Origin: Kitasatospora sp. NA04385
Lineage (GTDB): Bacteria > Actinomycetota > Actinomycetes > Streptomycetales > Streptomycetaceae
Length of the DNA: 57,430 nt
NCBI RefSeq assembly: GCF_013364235.1
Contig: NZ_CP054919.1
Location: 1,739,309 to 1,796,738, forward strand
Direction of reading: 5' to 3'
The position numbers and the translations under genes are program-made. The notes below the pieces were generated by a model, which was not told the DNA's origin, made no database searches, and saw only the letters and a program-made list of their open reading frames with translations. This document shows positions 44,869 to 52,968 of the stretch, one piece after another; within the stretch, counting starts at the first letter, position 1, and each line of letters begins with the position of its first letter.

Positions 44869-46434
44869 GTGGGTACGGAGTGGGCGAGCGACGCGGTGCT
44901 GTACCAGATCTATCCGCAGAGCTTCGCGGACGGGAACGGGGACGGGACCGGCGACTTCGCGGGGCTGACGGAGCGGCTGGAGTACCTGCGCTGGCTGGGG
45001 GTGGACGCGGTGTGGCTGAACCCGTGCTTCGCCTCCCCGTTCGGCGACGCCGGCTACGACGTGGCGGACTTCCTGACCACCGCGCCCCGGTACGGGACGG
45101 CGGAGGACCTGGCGAAGTTCACCGAGGAGGCCCGCCGCGGCGGCATCCGGGTGCTGCTGGACCTCGTCGCGGGCCACACCTCGGACCGGCACCCGTGGTT
45201 CGTCCGCTCGGCCGCCGACCCGGACGACCACCGCTACGTGTGGGCGGACCGCCCGGCGCCCGGGTACGTGGCCTCGCCGGGCAGCCGCCCGGGCTGGTAC
45301 AGGCCGAACTTCTTCGACTTCCAGCCCGCGCTGAACTTCGGCTACGCCCGCACCGACCCGGCCGAGCCGTGGCGGCAGCCGGTGGACGCCGAGGGGCCGC
45401 GGGCCAACCGGGCGGCGCTGCGCGAGATCATGGCGCACTGGTTCGCGCTGGGCGTCTCGGGCTTCCGGGTGGACATGGCGTCCTCGCTGGTCAAGGACGA
45501 CCCCGGGTTCGTGGAGACCGGGAGGCTGTGGCGCGAGACCCGGGCCTGGATGGACGCGCACCACCCCGACAACGTGATCCTGGCCGAGTGGGGCGACCCG
45601 GCCCGCTCGGTGCCGATGGGCTTCCACGGCGACTTCTTCCTGCAGTTCGGCGGCCCGACCGAGGGCGCGGCGCTGCGCTCGCTGTGGAACAACGGCGCGG
45701 GCACGGTCCACGAGGAGTGGCCCGCGGAGCCCTGCTACTTCGACCCGGAGGGGCGCGGTTCGATGCGCCCGTTCCTGGCCGAGTGGGAGCGCGCCGCGAA
45801 GGCCACCGCCGGGCACGGCTTCGCCTCGCTGCCGACCGCGAACCACGACTTCTCCCGACTGGCCTGCGGCCCGCGCACCCGCGAGCAGTTGGCGGCGGCG
45901 TTCGCCTTCCAGCTGACCTGGCCGACCGTCCCGGCGATCTACTACGGCGACGAGATCGGCATGCGATTCGTGCCGGGCCTGCCGGACACCGAGGGCAGCG
46001 TGCTGGGCCCGCACTACAACCGGGCCGGGTCGCGCACCCCGATGCAGTGGGACGCCACGGCGGACGCCGGGTTCTCCTCCGCGCCCGCCGAGAGCTTCTA
46101 CCTGCCGCTGGACCCGTCCCCGGACCGTCCGGACGTCGCCTCCCAGCGCGCCGACCCCGACTCGCTGCTGCACCAGGTGCGCGAGCTGATCGCGCTGCGG
46201 CGCGCGCACCCGGGCCTGGGGGCGCACGCGCCGGTCGAACTGCTGCACACCGGCTACCCGTTGGCGTACCTGCGGGGCGAGCGCCACCTGGTGGTGGTCA
46301 ACCCGCGCCGGACGCCCGCCTGCCTGCCGGTGGAGCGCGAACTGCCGGGGCGGCTGCTGTTCGGGCGGGGCGTGTCGCTGACCCACTCGGTGCTGCGCGC
46401 GGAGGGCTTCTCGTACGCCGTGTTCACCCGCTGA
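44869..46434 (+). CDS. GH13 alpha-glucosidase/alpha-amylase family protein
   Basis: The 521-residue protein opens with WASDAVLYQIYPQSFADGNG, the typical GH13 oligo-1,6-glucosidase/trehalose-synthase-like start, followed by the (beta/alpha)8 motifs. These are LLDLVAGHTSDRHPWF (region I), GFRVDMASSLV (nucleophile Asp), VILAEWGDP (acid/base Glu) and TANHDFSRL (transition-state Asp). GSRTPMQWD near residue 385 is also typical. It acts on alpha-linked gluco-oligosaccharides in the cytosol; no signal peptide is present. The second of two adjacent GTGs (44869) is chosen for better spacing from a GAGAGGGG site. Two tandem-repeat arrays follow its stop codon. Confidence 0.9.
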   Translation: MGTEWASDAVLYQIYPQSFADGNGDGTGDFAGLTERLEYLRWLGVDAVWLNPCFASPFGDAGYDVADFLTTAPRYGTAEDLAKFTEEARRGGIRVLLDLVAGHTSDRHPWFVRSAADPDDHRYVWADRPAPGYVASPGSRPGWYRPNFFDFQPALNFGYARTDPAEPWRQPVDAEGPRANRAALREIMAHWFALGVSGFRVDMASSLVKDDPGFVETGRLWRETRAWMDAHHPDNVILAEWGDPARSVPMGFHGDFFLQFGGPTEGAALRSLWNNGAGTVHEEWPAEPCYFDPEGRGSMRPFLAEWERAAKATAGHGFASLPTANHDFSRLACGPRTREQLAAAFAFQLTWPTVPAIYYGDEIGMRFVPGLPDTEGSVLGPHYNRAGSRTPMQWDATADAGFSSAPAESFYLPLDPSPDRPDVASQRADPDSLLHQVRELIALRRAHPGLGAHAPVELLHTGYPLAYLRGERHLVVVNPRRTPACLPVERELPGRLLFGRGVSLTHSVLRAEGFSYAVFTR

Positions 46435-46435
46435 A

Positions 46436-46730
46436 CCCGGGGAACGGCGGGTCCGTGCTGCGCAGTGGCCCCGTCAGGGGCCCGGGGAACGGCGGGTCCG
46501 TGCTGCGCAGTGGCCCCGTCAGGGGCCCGGGGAACGGCGGGTCCGTGCTGCGCAGTGGCCCCGTCAGGGGCCCGGGGAACGGCGGGGCCGTGCTGCGCAG
46601 TGGCCCCGTCAGGGGCCCGGGGAACGGCGGGGCCGTGCTGCGCAGTGGCCCCGTCAGGGGCCCGGGGAACGGCGGGGCCGTGCTGCGCAGTGGCCCCGTC
46701 AGGGGCCCGGGGAACGGCGGGGCCGTGCTG
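46436..46730. repeat. 45-nt tandem repeat array with a hairpin in every unit
   Basis: Six full copies and a partial seventh of a 45-base unit start at 46436, 46481, 46526, 46571, 46616, 46661 and 46706. Each full unit holds the inverted repeat GGCCCC-GTCA-GGGGCC. Units 1-3 have GGCGGGTCCG and units 4-7 GGCGGGGCCG at the same place; otherwise the copies are identical. The array begins one base after the GH13 stop codon and is open in several frames (45 is a multiple of three), but I see no gene. Confidence 0.95.
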
Positions 46731-46842
46731 CTGACGGCCGGAGCCCATCGGAGGTTCGTGCTGCTGCGTGTAGTGACAAGAACCCGAAGCAGCTGCGCGC
46801 CACGGCAGTGCACCGTCAGCAGCCACGGGCTCGCCGTTCCCC

Positions 46843-46966
46843 GAGCCCCTGATGTCGCCTCCCGCCGTTCTCGCCCGAGCCCCTGATGTCGCCTCCCGCC
46901 GTTCTCGCCCGAGCCCCTGATGTCGCCTCCCGCCGTTCTCGCCCGAGTCCCTGATGTCGCCTACCG
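46843..46966. repeat. 34-nt tandem repeat array
   Basis: Three full copies of a 34-base unit (GAGCCCCTGATGTCGCC then TCCCGCCGTTCTCGCCC) begin at 46843, 46877 and 46911. A truncated fourth at 46945 runs into the 3' end of the UbiA gene, whose stop codon it contains. The copies are exact apart from one T in the fourth. Confidence 0.95.
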
Positions 46967-47773
46967 CAGGCCGCCGCCCGCGAGCAGCACCGCGAGGGCG
47001 ACCGCCGCCGCCGCGATGACCCCCAGGAAGGGGACGCGGCTGCGCGGCGGGGCGAGGAGGACGGCGAGGGCGGCCGGGGCGGTGACGGCGAGCACCGGCC
47101 AGCCGGGGGCGAGCAGGAGGGCGGCCGCGGTGGCGGCGAGGACGGCGACGGCGGCCGAGGCCCGGCGGCCGAGGCGCTGGGGCAGGCCGCGGATGCCGGC
47201 CGCGCGGTCCGCGGCCAGGTCGGGCAGGACGTTGGCGAAGTGCGCGGCGGTACCGAGCAGCGCGCCCGCGCCGAGGACGTCCGGGGCGGGCCAGGGTCGT
47301 CCGGGCAGGGCGAGCGTCACGAAGGCGGGCAGCAGGGCGAACGCCACCGCGTACGGCAGCCAGGACCAGACGGTGGCCTTGAGCCGCAGGTTGTACGCCC
47401 AGCCGGCGGCCACCGCCGTGAGGTGGGCCGTCGCCGCCGCGACGCCGCAGGCCGCCGAGAGCAGGACGCAGCAGGCGACCGCCCAGCGGGTGGCAGCGGT
47501 GATCCGACGCACCGTCAGTTCGGCTGCGGCAAGCGGCTTGTCGGTCCGTCCGGCGTCCGCGTCCCGGCGCCGGTCGATCAGGTCGTTGCTCCAGCCGATC
47601 GAGAGCTGTCCGGCGGCGACCGCACCGGTGGTGAGGACGGCGCCGAGCACGCCGCGTCCGGCGCCGGCGGCCATCGCGGCGGCGAGCGCGGTGACGGCGG
47701 CGGCGGGTTCGGGGTGGCAGGCCCGCAGCAGGGCGCCGATCCGGGCCGGGTGCTCCACCGCTGCGCTGCTCAC
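46961..47773 (-). CDS. UbiA-family prenyltransferase
   Basis: The 270-residue integral membrane protein has eight or nine hydrophobic helices and the two UbiA Asp-rich motifs: N63-D64-x2-D67-x3-D71 (SNDLIDRRRDADAGR) and NVLPDLAADRAAGIRGLP near residue 180. The family moves a prenyl group onto an aromatic or polar acceptor. The type III PKS operon 2 kb away could supply a phenolic or quinone acceptor, but the gene is not in that operon. A GTG at 47773 starts the frame without a good ribosome binding site; a GTG five codons later is an alternative. Its last codons lie inside the 34-nt repeat array. Confidence 0.88.
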   Translation of the reverse strand: MSSAAVEHPARIGALLRACHPEPAAAVTALAAAMAAGAGRGVLGAVLTTGAVAAGQLSIGWSNDLIDRRRDADAGRTDKPLAAAELTVRRITAATRWAVACCVLLSAACGVAAATAHLTAVAAGWAYNLRLKATVWSWLPYAVAFALLPAFVTLALPGRPWPAPDVLGAGALLGTAAHFANVLPDLAADRAAGIRGLPQRLGRRASAAVAVLAATAAALLLAPGWPVLAVTAPAALAVLLAPPRSRVPFLGVIAAAAVALAVLLAGGGLR

Positions 47774-47927
47774 ACCGGACAGGCTAGGGGGTGTCCGGGC
47801 GGATCACCGGCCGGGACATGAACGAATGGTCAAGATCCTTGGTGGGATCGGTGGTTCGGGGTGCTTTCCGGAGTGCCGCCGCTACGCTCTGGTTGCCCTG
47901 CCGCCGATCCGCCCGGAGGACCCGAAC

Positions 47928-49577
47928 GTGGCGTTCCACCCCTTCGACGTCTCCGTGCCGTTCGTCCTGCTGCTCGCGCTGGTGGTCCGGCTGCTCTCGC
48001 TGCCGCTGCTCCGCAGGGCCCAGGGCGCCTTCCGGGCACGGTCGTCGGCCATGGTCGCGGGTACGGGTGCGGGTACGGCCGGGCCGCTGCCGGGGGCGGT
48101 GGTGGCGGAGCTGGCCGCCTGCGCGGTGTTCGGGGCGCTGCTGGTGGCACTGCTCACGGAGATACCCGGCATCGGCCTCGGGCTGCGGATGCCGGCGGCG
48201 TTCGCCGACCTGTCCGGCCTCCAGCGGGAGATGCATCTGCGCAACGGCGCCGCGCAGCTCGAACTGTGGCTGGTGGCCGCACCGGCGCTGGCCCTGTGGC
48301 TGCTCCTGGGCCACCTGGCCCGGCGCCGGCTGCTGACCGTCGGGATGCCGGCGGCGGTGGCCGAGGACGGGCGGCTCCGCCGCGGGGGCCTGGTCCGGTT
48401 CTGGCTGCTGGCCGTGCTCGGGGTGGCCGTGCTGCCGGTGGGCGTGGTGCTGGCCGGGGTGGCGTTCCAGGCGGTCGCGCTGGTCTCCGCCCGCCGGCTG
48501 CCCGCACTGACCGGGCCGGCCGCGGTCATCGTGTTCCCGCCGCGCCCCGAGCCGGTGCCCGCCGCCGCACCCACCGCACCGGCCACCGCACCGACCGCAC
48601 CGGCCACCGCGCCCACCGCACCGGCCACCGCGCCCGCGTCCGCCACACCCGTTCCCCCGCCCGCGCCCCCCGGGCCCGCCGCCGTCCGGGTGCCGCACCA
48701 GCCGCTGCACGGGCACGAGCCGCGCGGCATCGGCGGGTACCGGCTGCTGGGACGGATCGGCGCGGGCGGGATGGGCACCGTGTACCTGGCGCAGCGGGAG
48801 GGCGCGGCGACCCAGGTCGCGCTGAAGACGATCAACCTGGACCTGCTGGACGACCCCGACCTGCTACGCCGGTTCCGGCGGGAGGCGGAGGTGCTGGCGA
48901 TGGTGCCGGGCGCCTACACCGCCCGGGTGCTGGATACCGGGGTGGACGCGGGCCGCCCGTTCCTGGCGATGGAGCTGCTGGACGGGCGGCCGCTCGACGC
49001 CCACCTGCGCGAACTCGGCCCGCTGCGCGCGCCGGAGGCGCTGCGGGCGCTCGCGCTGGCGCTGGCCGTGGCGCTCTCGGGGGTGCACCGGCTCGGGCTG
49101 GTCCACCGGGACCTCAAGCCCGCCAACGTCATGCTCACCTCGGCCGGGCCGCGGCTGCTGGACTTCGGCATCGCCGCGCTGGTCGACGGCACCCGGCTGA
49201 CCGCGACCGGCGCCGGCCCCGGCACGCTCACCTACATGGCGCCCGAGCAGTTCGGCGACGAGCCGGTCGGCACCGCCGCGGACGTCTGGGCCTGGGCCTG
49301 CTGCGTGGTGTGCGCGGCGCACGGCTCCAGCCCGTTCGCGGCGACCAGCACCGGCGGGGTGATCCGCCGCATCGTCGACACCGGCCCCGAGCCGTCCGCG
49401 CTGGCCGCCGTCCGCGCCCTGGACCCGGCGCTGGCCGCCGTCGTCACCCGCGCCCTCACCCCGGACCCGTCCGACCGCCCGACCGACGGCGCGGCCCTGC
49501 TGGCCCTGCTCACCGACGCCCCGCAGGAGGACGTCCGCGCGGAGATCACCCGCGGCTGGAGCACCCTGCGCCGGTGA
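47928..49577 (+). CDS. Membrane-anchored serine/threonine protein kinase with C-terminal kinase domain
   Basis: The 549-residue protein begins with about four membrane helices (roughly residues 9-30, 57-77, 110-128 and 156-186). A repeated PTAPATA linker (about 205-250) follows, and the PknB-type kinase domain comes last (about 268-549). Kinase residues are complete: the G-loop GAGGMG (278-283), K300, HRD 393-395 with HRDLKPAN, and DFG 412-414. Most actinobacterial PknB-like kinases have the opposite order, kinase first. There is no extracellular sensor domain beyond the short loops. GTG 47928 has GGAGGA seven bases upstream. It is divergent from UbiA; the target is unknown. Confidence 0.92.
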   Translation: MAFHPFDVSVPFVLLLALVVRLLSLPLLRRAQGAFRARSSAMVAGTGAGTAGPLPGAVVAELAACAVFGALLVALLTEIPGIGLGLRMPAAFADLSGLQREMHLRNGAAQLELWLVAAPALALWLLLGHLARRRLLTVGMPAAVAEDGRLRRGGLVRFWLLAVLGVAVLPVGVVLAGVAFQAVALVSARRLPALTGPAAVIVFPPRPEPVPAAAPTAPATAPTAPATAPTAPATAPASATPVPPPAPPGPAAVRVPHQPLHGHEPRGIGGYRLLGRIGAGGMGTVYLAQREGAATQVALKTINLDLLDDPDLLRRFRREAEVLAMVPGAYTARVLDTGVDAGRPFLAMELLDGRPLDAHLRELGPLRAPEALRALALALAVALSGVHRLGLVHRDLKPANVMLTSAGPRLLDFGIAALVDGTRLTATGAGPGTLTYMAPEQFGDEPVGTAADVWAWACCVVCAAHGSSPFAATSTGGVIRRIVDTGPEPSALAAVRALDPALAAVVTRALTPDPSDRPTDGAALLALLTDAPQEDVRAEITRGWSTLRR

Positions 49578-49602
49578 CCGGTCCTCTGCTACGACTGGCC
49601 GC

Positions 49603-49725
49603 ATGACCGACCCGCCCACCACGGCCGCCGCGTACTTCGCCGTCCGCCTCGCCGCCTGGGCCAACGCCCGCACCGACACCAAGCCGGTCACCTGGTTCGC
49701 CGCGGCACTGGCGGCGCACGACTGA
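49603..49725 (+). CDS. Possible 40-residue protein
   Basis: A short frame (MTDPPTTAAAYFAVRLAAWA and on to KPVTWFAAALAAHD) starts 25 bases after the kinase stop. It could be an amphipathic helical peptide. No ribosome binding site is visible, and composition bias alone could keep it open. I list it with low confidence. Confidence 0.3.
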   Translation: MTDPPTTAAAYFAVRLAAWANARTDTKPVTWFAAALAAHD

Positions 49726-49914
49726 CGGCGCACGGCCGCCGCTGCCGGTGCCCGGGGTGCGGACACCGGCAAGCACCCGTCCCACCCGTCCCACCGGCCC
49801 TGCCCGTCCACGCGGACGGGAAGCCGGTCCGGACGGACCCGATCCCCTGACGGGGTGTCATCGCCGGGGACGCGCCCGGCCGGGCGAATTGCCCGGTTCA
49901 GGCGGAGTTTTCCC

Positions 49915-49920
49915 TATCCT
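49915..49920 (+). promoter_or_regulatory. Probable -10 element of a leaderless PKS transcript
   Basis: TATCCT ends seven bases before the GTG start of the type III PKS gene in an otherwise GC-rich region. This suggests transcription starts at or next to the GTG (leaderless). No matching -35 at normal distance is seen; TTGCCC is 20 bases upstream. Confidence 0.4.
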
Positions 49921-49926
49921 GGGCCG

Positions 49927-51039
49927 GTGACTCGGATCGCGGCTGTGCACGGAGTGCTCCCGGCCCACCGCTACGGGCAGCGGGAGTTGGCCGGGGCGGT
50001 GGCGGCGCTGCGCCCGGACGGGAACGGGCCCGGGGCCGGGAGCGAGGGCGGGAACGAAGGCGGGAGCGAAGGCGGGGGCGGGCGGACGCGGGCCCTCGCG
50101 GAGCGGTTCGCGGCGGGTGCGGGCGTGGAGTTCCGGCACCTGGCGTTCCCGGTGGAGCGGTACCCGGAGCTGGAGGGCTTCGGCCGGGCCAACGACGCCT
50201 GGCTGGTGGCCGCGGCGGAACTCGCCGAGCGGGCCGCCACGGGTGCGCTGCGCGAGGCCGGACTCCCCTCCGAGCGGGTCGACTTCGTGGTCTCGACGAC
50301 CGTCACGGGTGTCGCCGCGCCCTCCCTGGAGGCCCGGCTGGCGCCCCGGCTGGGCCTGCGCGCGGACGTCCGGCGGCTGCCGCTGTTCGGGCTGGGCTGC
50401 GCGGGCGGGGCGGCGGGGGTGGCGGCGGTGGACGGGCTGCTGGCGGGCCGTCCGGACGGGGCGGCGCTGCTGCTGGCCACCGAGCTGTGTTCGCTGACGC
50501 TGCAACGCGCCGACACCTCGGCGGCGAACCTGCTGGCCACCGCCCTATTCGGGGACGGCGCGGGCGCGCTGGTCGCGGTGGGCGACGCGGTCGACTGCGC
50601 GGGCCCCGAGGTGGTGGCGACCCGCAGCCGGCTGTACCCGGGCACCGAGCGGCTGCTCGGCTGGGAGGTCGGCGACTCCGGCTTCCGCATCCTGCTGGGC
50701 GCCGAACTCCCGGAGCTGGTAAGCCTGTTCGTGGGCGAGGAGGTGTCCTCCTTCCTGGCCGCGCACGACCTGAAGCCGGGCGACGTGACGGCCTGGATCT
50801 GCCACCCGGGCGGGCCACGGGTGTTGGACGCGTTGCAGTCCGAACTCGGCCTGTCGGCAGCCGCGTTGGCCCCGAGCCGGGCCTCGCTGGCGCGCTGCGG
50901 CAATCTCTCCTCGGCGTCCGTGCTGCACATCCTGCGGGACGTGCTCGCGGCCGACTCCCCTCCGCCACCCGGCTCGTACGGGCTGATGCTGGCGCTCGGG
51001 CCCGGCTTCGCCTCCGAACTCGTCCTCCTGCGCTGGTAG
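49927..51039 (+). CDS. Type III polyketide synthase (SrsA-like alkylresorcinol/pyrone synthase type)
   Basis: The 370-residue homodimeric condensing enzyme has the full catalytic triad: Cys158 (FGLGCAGGAAG), His293 (ICHPGGPRVLDA) and Asn326 (RCGNLSSASVL). It extends an acyl-CoA starter with malonyl-type units to a resorcinol or pyrone. A low-complexity Gly/Glu/Ser insert (residues 33-52) lies near the N-terminus and is unlikely to be structural. The following genes, an isoprenylcysteine-methyltransferase-like protein and an FAD hydroxylase, repeat the srsABC order of phenolic lipid loci. The stop is six bases from the next ATG. The starter choice is unknown. Confidence 0.9.
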   Translation: MTRIAAVHGVLPAHRYGQRELAGAVAALRPDGNGPGAGSEGGNEGGSEGGGGRTRALAERFAAGAGVEFRHLAFPVERYPELEGFGRANDAWLVAAAELAERAATGALREAGLPSERVDFVVSTTVTGVAAPSLEARLAPRLGLRADVRRLPLFGLGCAGGAAGVAAVDGLLAGRPDGAALLLATELCSLTLQRADTSAANLLATALFGDGAGALVAVGDAVDCAGPEVVATRSRLYPGTERLLGWEVGDSGFRILLGAELPELVSLFVGEEVSSFLAAHDLKPGDVTAWICHPGGPRVLDALQSELGLSAAALAPSRASLARCGNLSSASVLHILRDVLAADSPPPPGSYGLMLALGPGFASELVLLRW

Positions 51040-51045
51040 TTGCCG

Positions 51046-51573
51046 ATGAACAGCGAAACTGCCTACACCGTCCTGATCGCGCTGGTCGCCGTGGAGCGGC
51101 TGGCCGAGCTGCTGGTCGCCCGCCGCAACGCCGCCTGGAGCCTGGCCCGGGGCGGGGTCGAGTACGGGCGCGGGCACTACCCGGCGATGGTGCTGCTGCA
51201 CACCGCGCTGCTGGCCGGCTGCCTGCTCGAAGTCCACTACGCGGCACGGCCGTTCGTGCCCGCGCTGGGCTGGCCGATGCTGGCGCTGGCCCTGGGCGCG
51301 CAGGGGCTGCGCTGGTGGTGCATCCGGACGCTGGGGCCGCGCTGGAACACTCGGGTGATCGTGGTGCCGGGCCTGCCGCTGGTGAGCGGCGGGCCGTACC
51401 GGTGGCTGCGGCACCCCAACTACCTGGCGGTGGTGGTGGAGGGCTTCGCGCTGCCGCTGGTGCACACCGCCTGGGTGACCGCGTTCTGCTTCACCGCGCT
51501 GAACGCCTGGCTGCTGGCCGCCCGGCTGCGCTGCGAGGACGCCGCGCTGATCCGCTGCCGGGCCGCGGCGTGA
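51046..51573 (+). CDS. Isoprenylcysteine carboxyl methyltransferase-like membrane O-methyltransferase (SrsB-like)
   Basis: The 175-residue membrane protein has four to five helices and the ICMT signature near its C-terminal half: WNTRVIVVPGLPLVSGGPYRW outlines the region, followed by LRHPNYLAVVVEGFALPLVHT. SrsB-type relatives methylate the hydroxyl of alkylresorcinols made by the neighbouring type III PKS. The ATG at 51046 is preceded by a possible TTG at 51040; no strong site is seen, so coupling to the PKS gene is likely. The stop overlaps the GTG of the flavoprotein gene. Confidence 0.85.
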   Translation: MNSETAYTVLIALVAVERLAELLVARRNAAWSLARGGVEYGRGHYPAMVLLHTALLAGCLLEVHYAARPFVPALGWPMLALALGAQGLRWWCIRTLGPRWNTRVIVVPGLPLVSGGPYRWLRHPNYLAVVVEGFALPLVHTAWVTAFCFTALNAWLLAARLRCEDAALIRCRAAA

Positions 51574-52596
51574 TCGACCTGCTGGTGGTCGGCGGCGGCC
51601 CGGCGGGGCTGGCCGCCGCGATCCACGCCGCCCGGGCGGGCCTGTCCGCCACCGTGCTGGAGCCGCGCGCCACGCCGATCGACAAGGCCTGCGGCGAAGG
51701 TCTGATGCCGGGCGCGGTGCGGGCCCTGGAGCGCCTGGGCGTCGAGGTCGAGGGCCGCCCGTTCGCGGGCATCCGCTACCTGTCGGCGGACGGCGCCCGC
51801 ACCGCCGAGGCCCGGTTCCGCACCGGCCACGGCCTGGGCGTGCGCCGCACCGCCCTGCACGCCGCGCTCGCCGCCCGGGCCGAGCAGCTCGGCGTCCACC
51901 GCCTCACCACCCGGGCCGACGGGCTGCGCCTCACCCAGCAGGCGGTCAGCGTCGGCGGGCTGACCGCCCGCCACCTGATCGCGGCGGACGGCCTGCACTC
52001 CCCCGTCCGCCGCGCCCTCGGCCTGCACCTCCCGGCCGCCGGGCGGCACCCGGCCAGGTACGGGCAGCGGCGGCACTTCGCGGTGCGGCCGTGGAGCGAC
52101 CTGGTCGAGGTGCACTGGTCGCGGCACGCCGAGGCGTACGTGACGCCGGTCGCGGACGGGACGGTCGGGGTCGCCGTGCTGGGCACCGCGCGCCTGCCGT
52201 TCGACCGGCAGCTCGCCGCCTTCCCGGCCCTGGCGGAGCGCCTGGGCGGCGCGCCGGCCGGTCCGGTGCGGGCGCGGGCCCGCTGCGGCAGCGGGCGGGC
52301 GCCCGGTCCGCGGCCGGGTGCTGCTGGTCGGCGACGCGGCCGGGTACCTGGACGCGCTGACCGGCGAGGGCGTCGCGCTGGCCCTGGCCTCCGCCGAGGC
52401 GGCCGTCCACTGCCTGGCCGCCGGTCGGCCCGCCGCCTACGAGCGGGCCTGGCACCGCGCCACCCGCCCCTACCGGCTGCTGACCGCCGCCCTGCTGGCC
52501 GCCCGCCACCAGCCCTGGCTGGGCCCGCGCATCGTCCCGCTCGCCGCGGCCCTCCCGCCGCTCTTCCGCACCGCCGTCAACCTGCTGGCCCGCTGA
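51570..52596 (+). pseudogene. FAD-dependent oxidoreductase (SrsC-like), frameshifted
   Basis: The N-terminal part from the GTG at 51570 is a clear flavoprotein hydroxylase/geranylgeranyl-reductase-like protein (IDLLVVGGGPAGLAAAIHAA, ACGEGLMPGAVRALERLG, LIAADGLHSPVRRALG). Near 52265 the frame becomes Arg-rich nonsense. The expected second FAD motif RVLLVGDAAGYLDALTGEG appears in the +1 frame from about 52315 and runs to a stop at 52596. A short stretch between (GAGPLRQRAGARSA) fits a third frame, so one or two single-base indels lie in 52265-52315. SrsC-type enzymes hydroxylate methylated alkylresorcinols to quinones. It is either a true pseudogene or the result of base errors in a very GC-rich stretch. 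Confidence 0.8.
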
Positions 52597-52639
52597 CCCG
52601 GACCGGGCCGACGGGCCGGGCGGCGGGCGCGGGGAACCA

Positions 52640-52679
52640 CCCTCGGCGTCGACCCGGATGCACAGGGTGACGCCGAGGG
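52640..52679 (+). terminator. Terminator of the type III PKS operon
   Basis: An 11-bp stem CCCTCGGCGTC/GACGCCGAGGG with an 18-base loop lies 43 bases after the flavoprotein stop. Confidence 0.65.
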
Positions 52680-52712
52680 GCCGTTGCGCGCGGGGCGCGG
52701 GACACTGGAGGC

Positions 52713-52949
52713 ATGAGCGAGTCCGGAGACATATTCCACCCGCCGGTCGTGGTCCGCCCGCCGACCCGCGGGGAGCGGCCGTACCGGCGGGTGGAGATCT
52801 ACGGGCGGACGGTGGGGCGGGCGACCGGGCCCGAGGACGTAGTGGAGCTGATCCGGCACGCGGGCGTCGCCGAGCCCGACCTGGACGACCCTGACCTGGT
52901 GGCCTGGCGGGGCGGCGACCGGACGGTGTGGGGGCGGACGGTGGCGTAG
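52713..52949 (+). CDS. Small conserved-type hypothetical protein
   Basis: The 78-residue protein (MSESGDIFHPPVVVRPPTRG, then VEIYGRTVGRATGPEDVVELIRHAG) resembles small uncharacterised streptomycete proteins with a helical C-terminal half. A GGAGG lies directly before the ATG, closer than usual. No domain is recognised. It is preceded by a terminator and convergent with the lysR gene, so it is probably a single-gene unit. Confidence 0.6.
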   Translation: MSESGDIFHPPVVVRPPTRGERPYRRVEIYGRTVGRATGPEDVVELIRHAGVAEPDLDDPDLVAWRGGDRTVWGRTVA

Positions 52950-52968
52950 GGCGGTCGGTGGGGGCGGG

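Noticed and set aside
46254..46826. Minus-strand frame encoding 15-residue repeats (PPFPGPLTGPLRST-like)
   Set aside because: It exists only because 45 is divisible by three; no ribosome binding site or conserved flanks.
46436..46966. CRISPR-like appearance of regularly spaced repeats
   Set aside because: The units are contiguous tandem copies with no unique spacers, and no cas genes are present.
52318..52596. Separate small gene starting GTG at 52318
   Set aside because: It begins exactly at the second FAD motif of the upstream flavoprotein, so it is the out-of-frame end of that gene.
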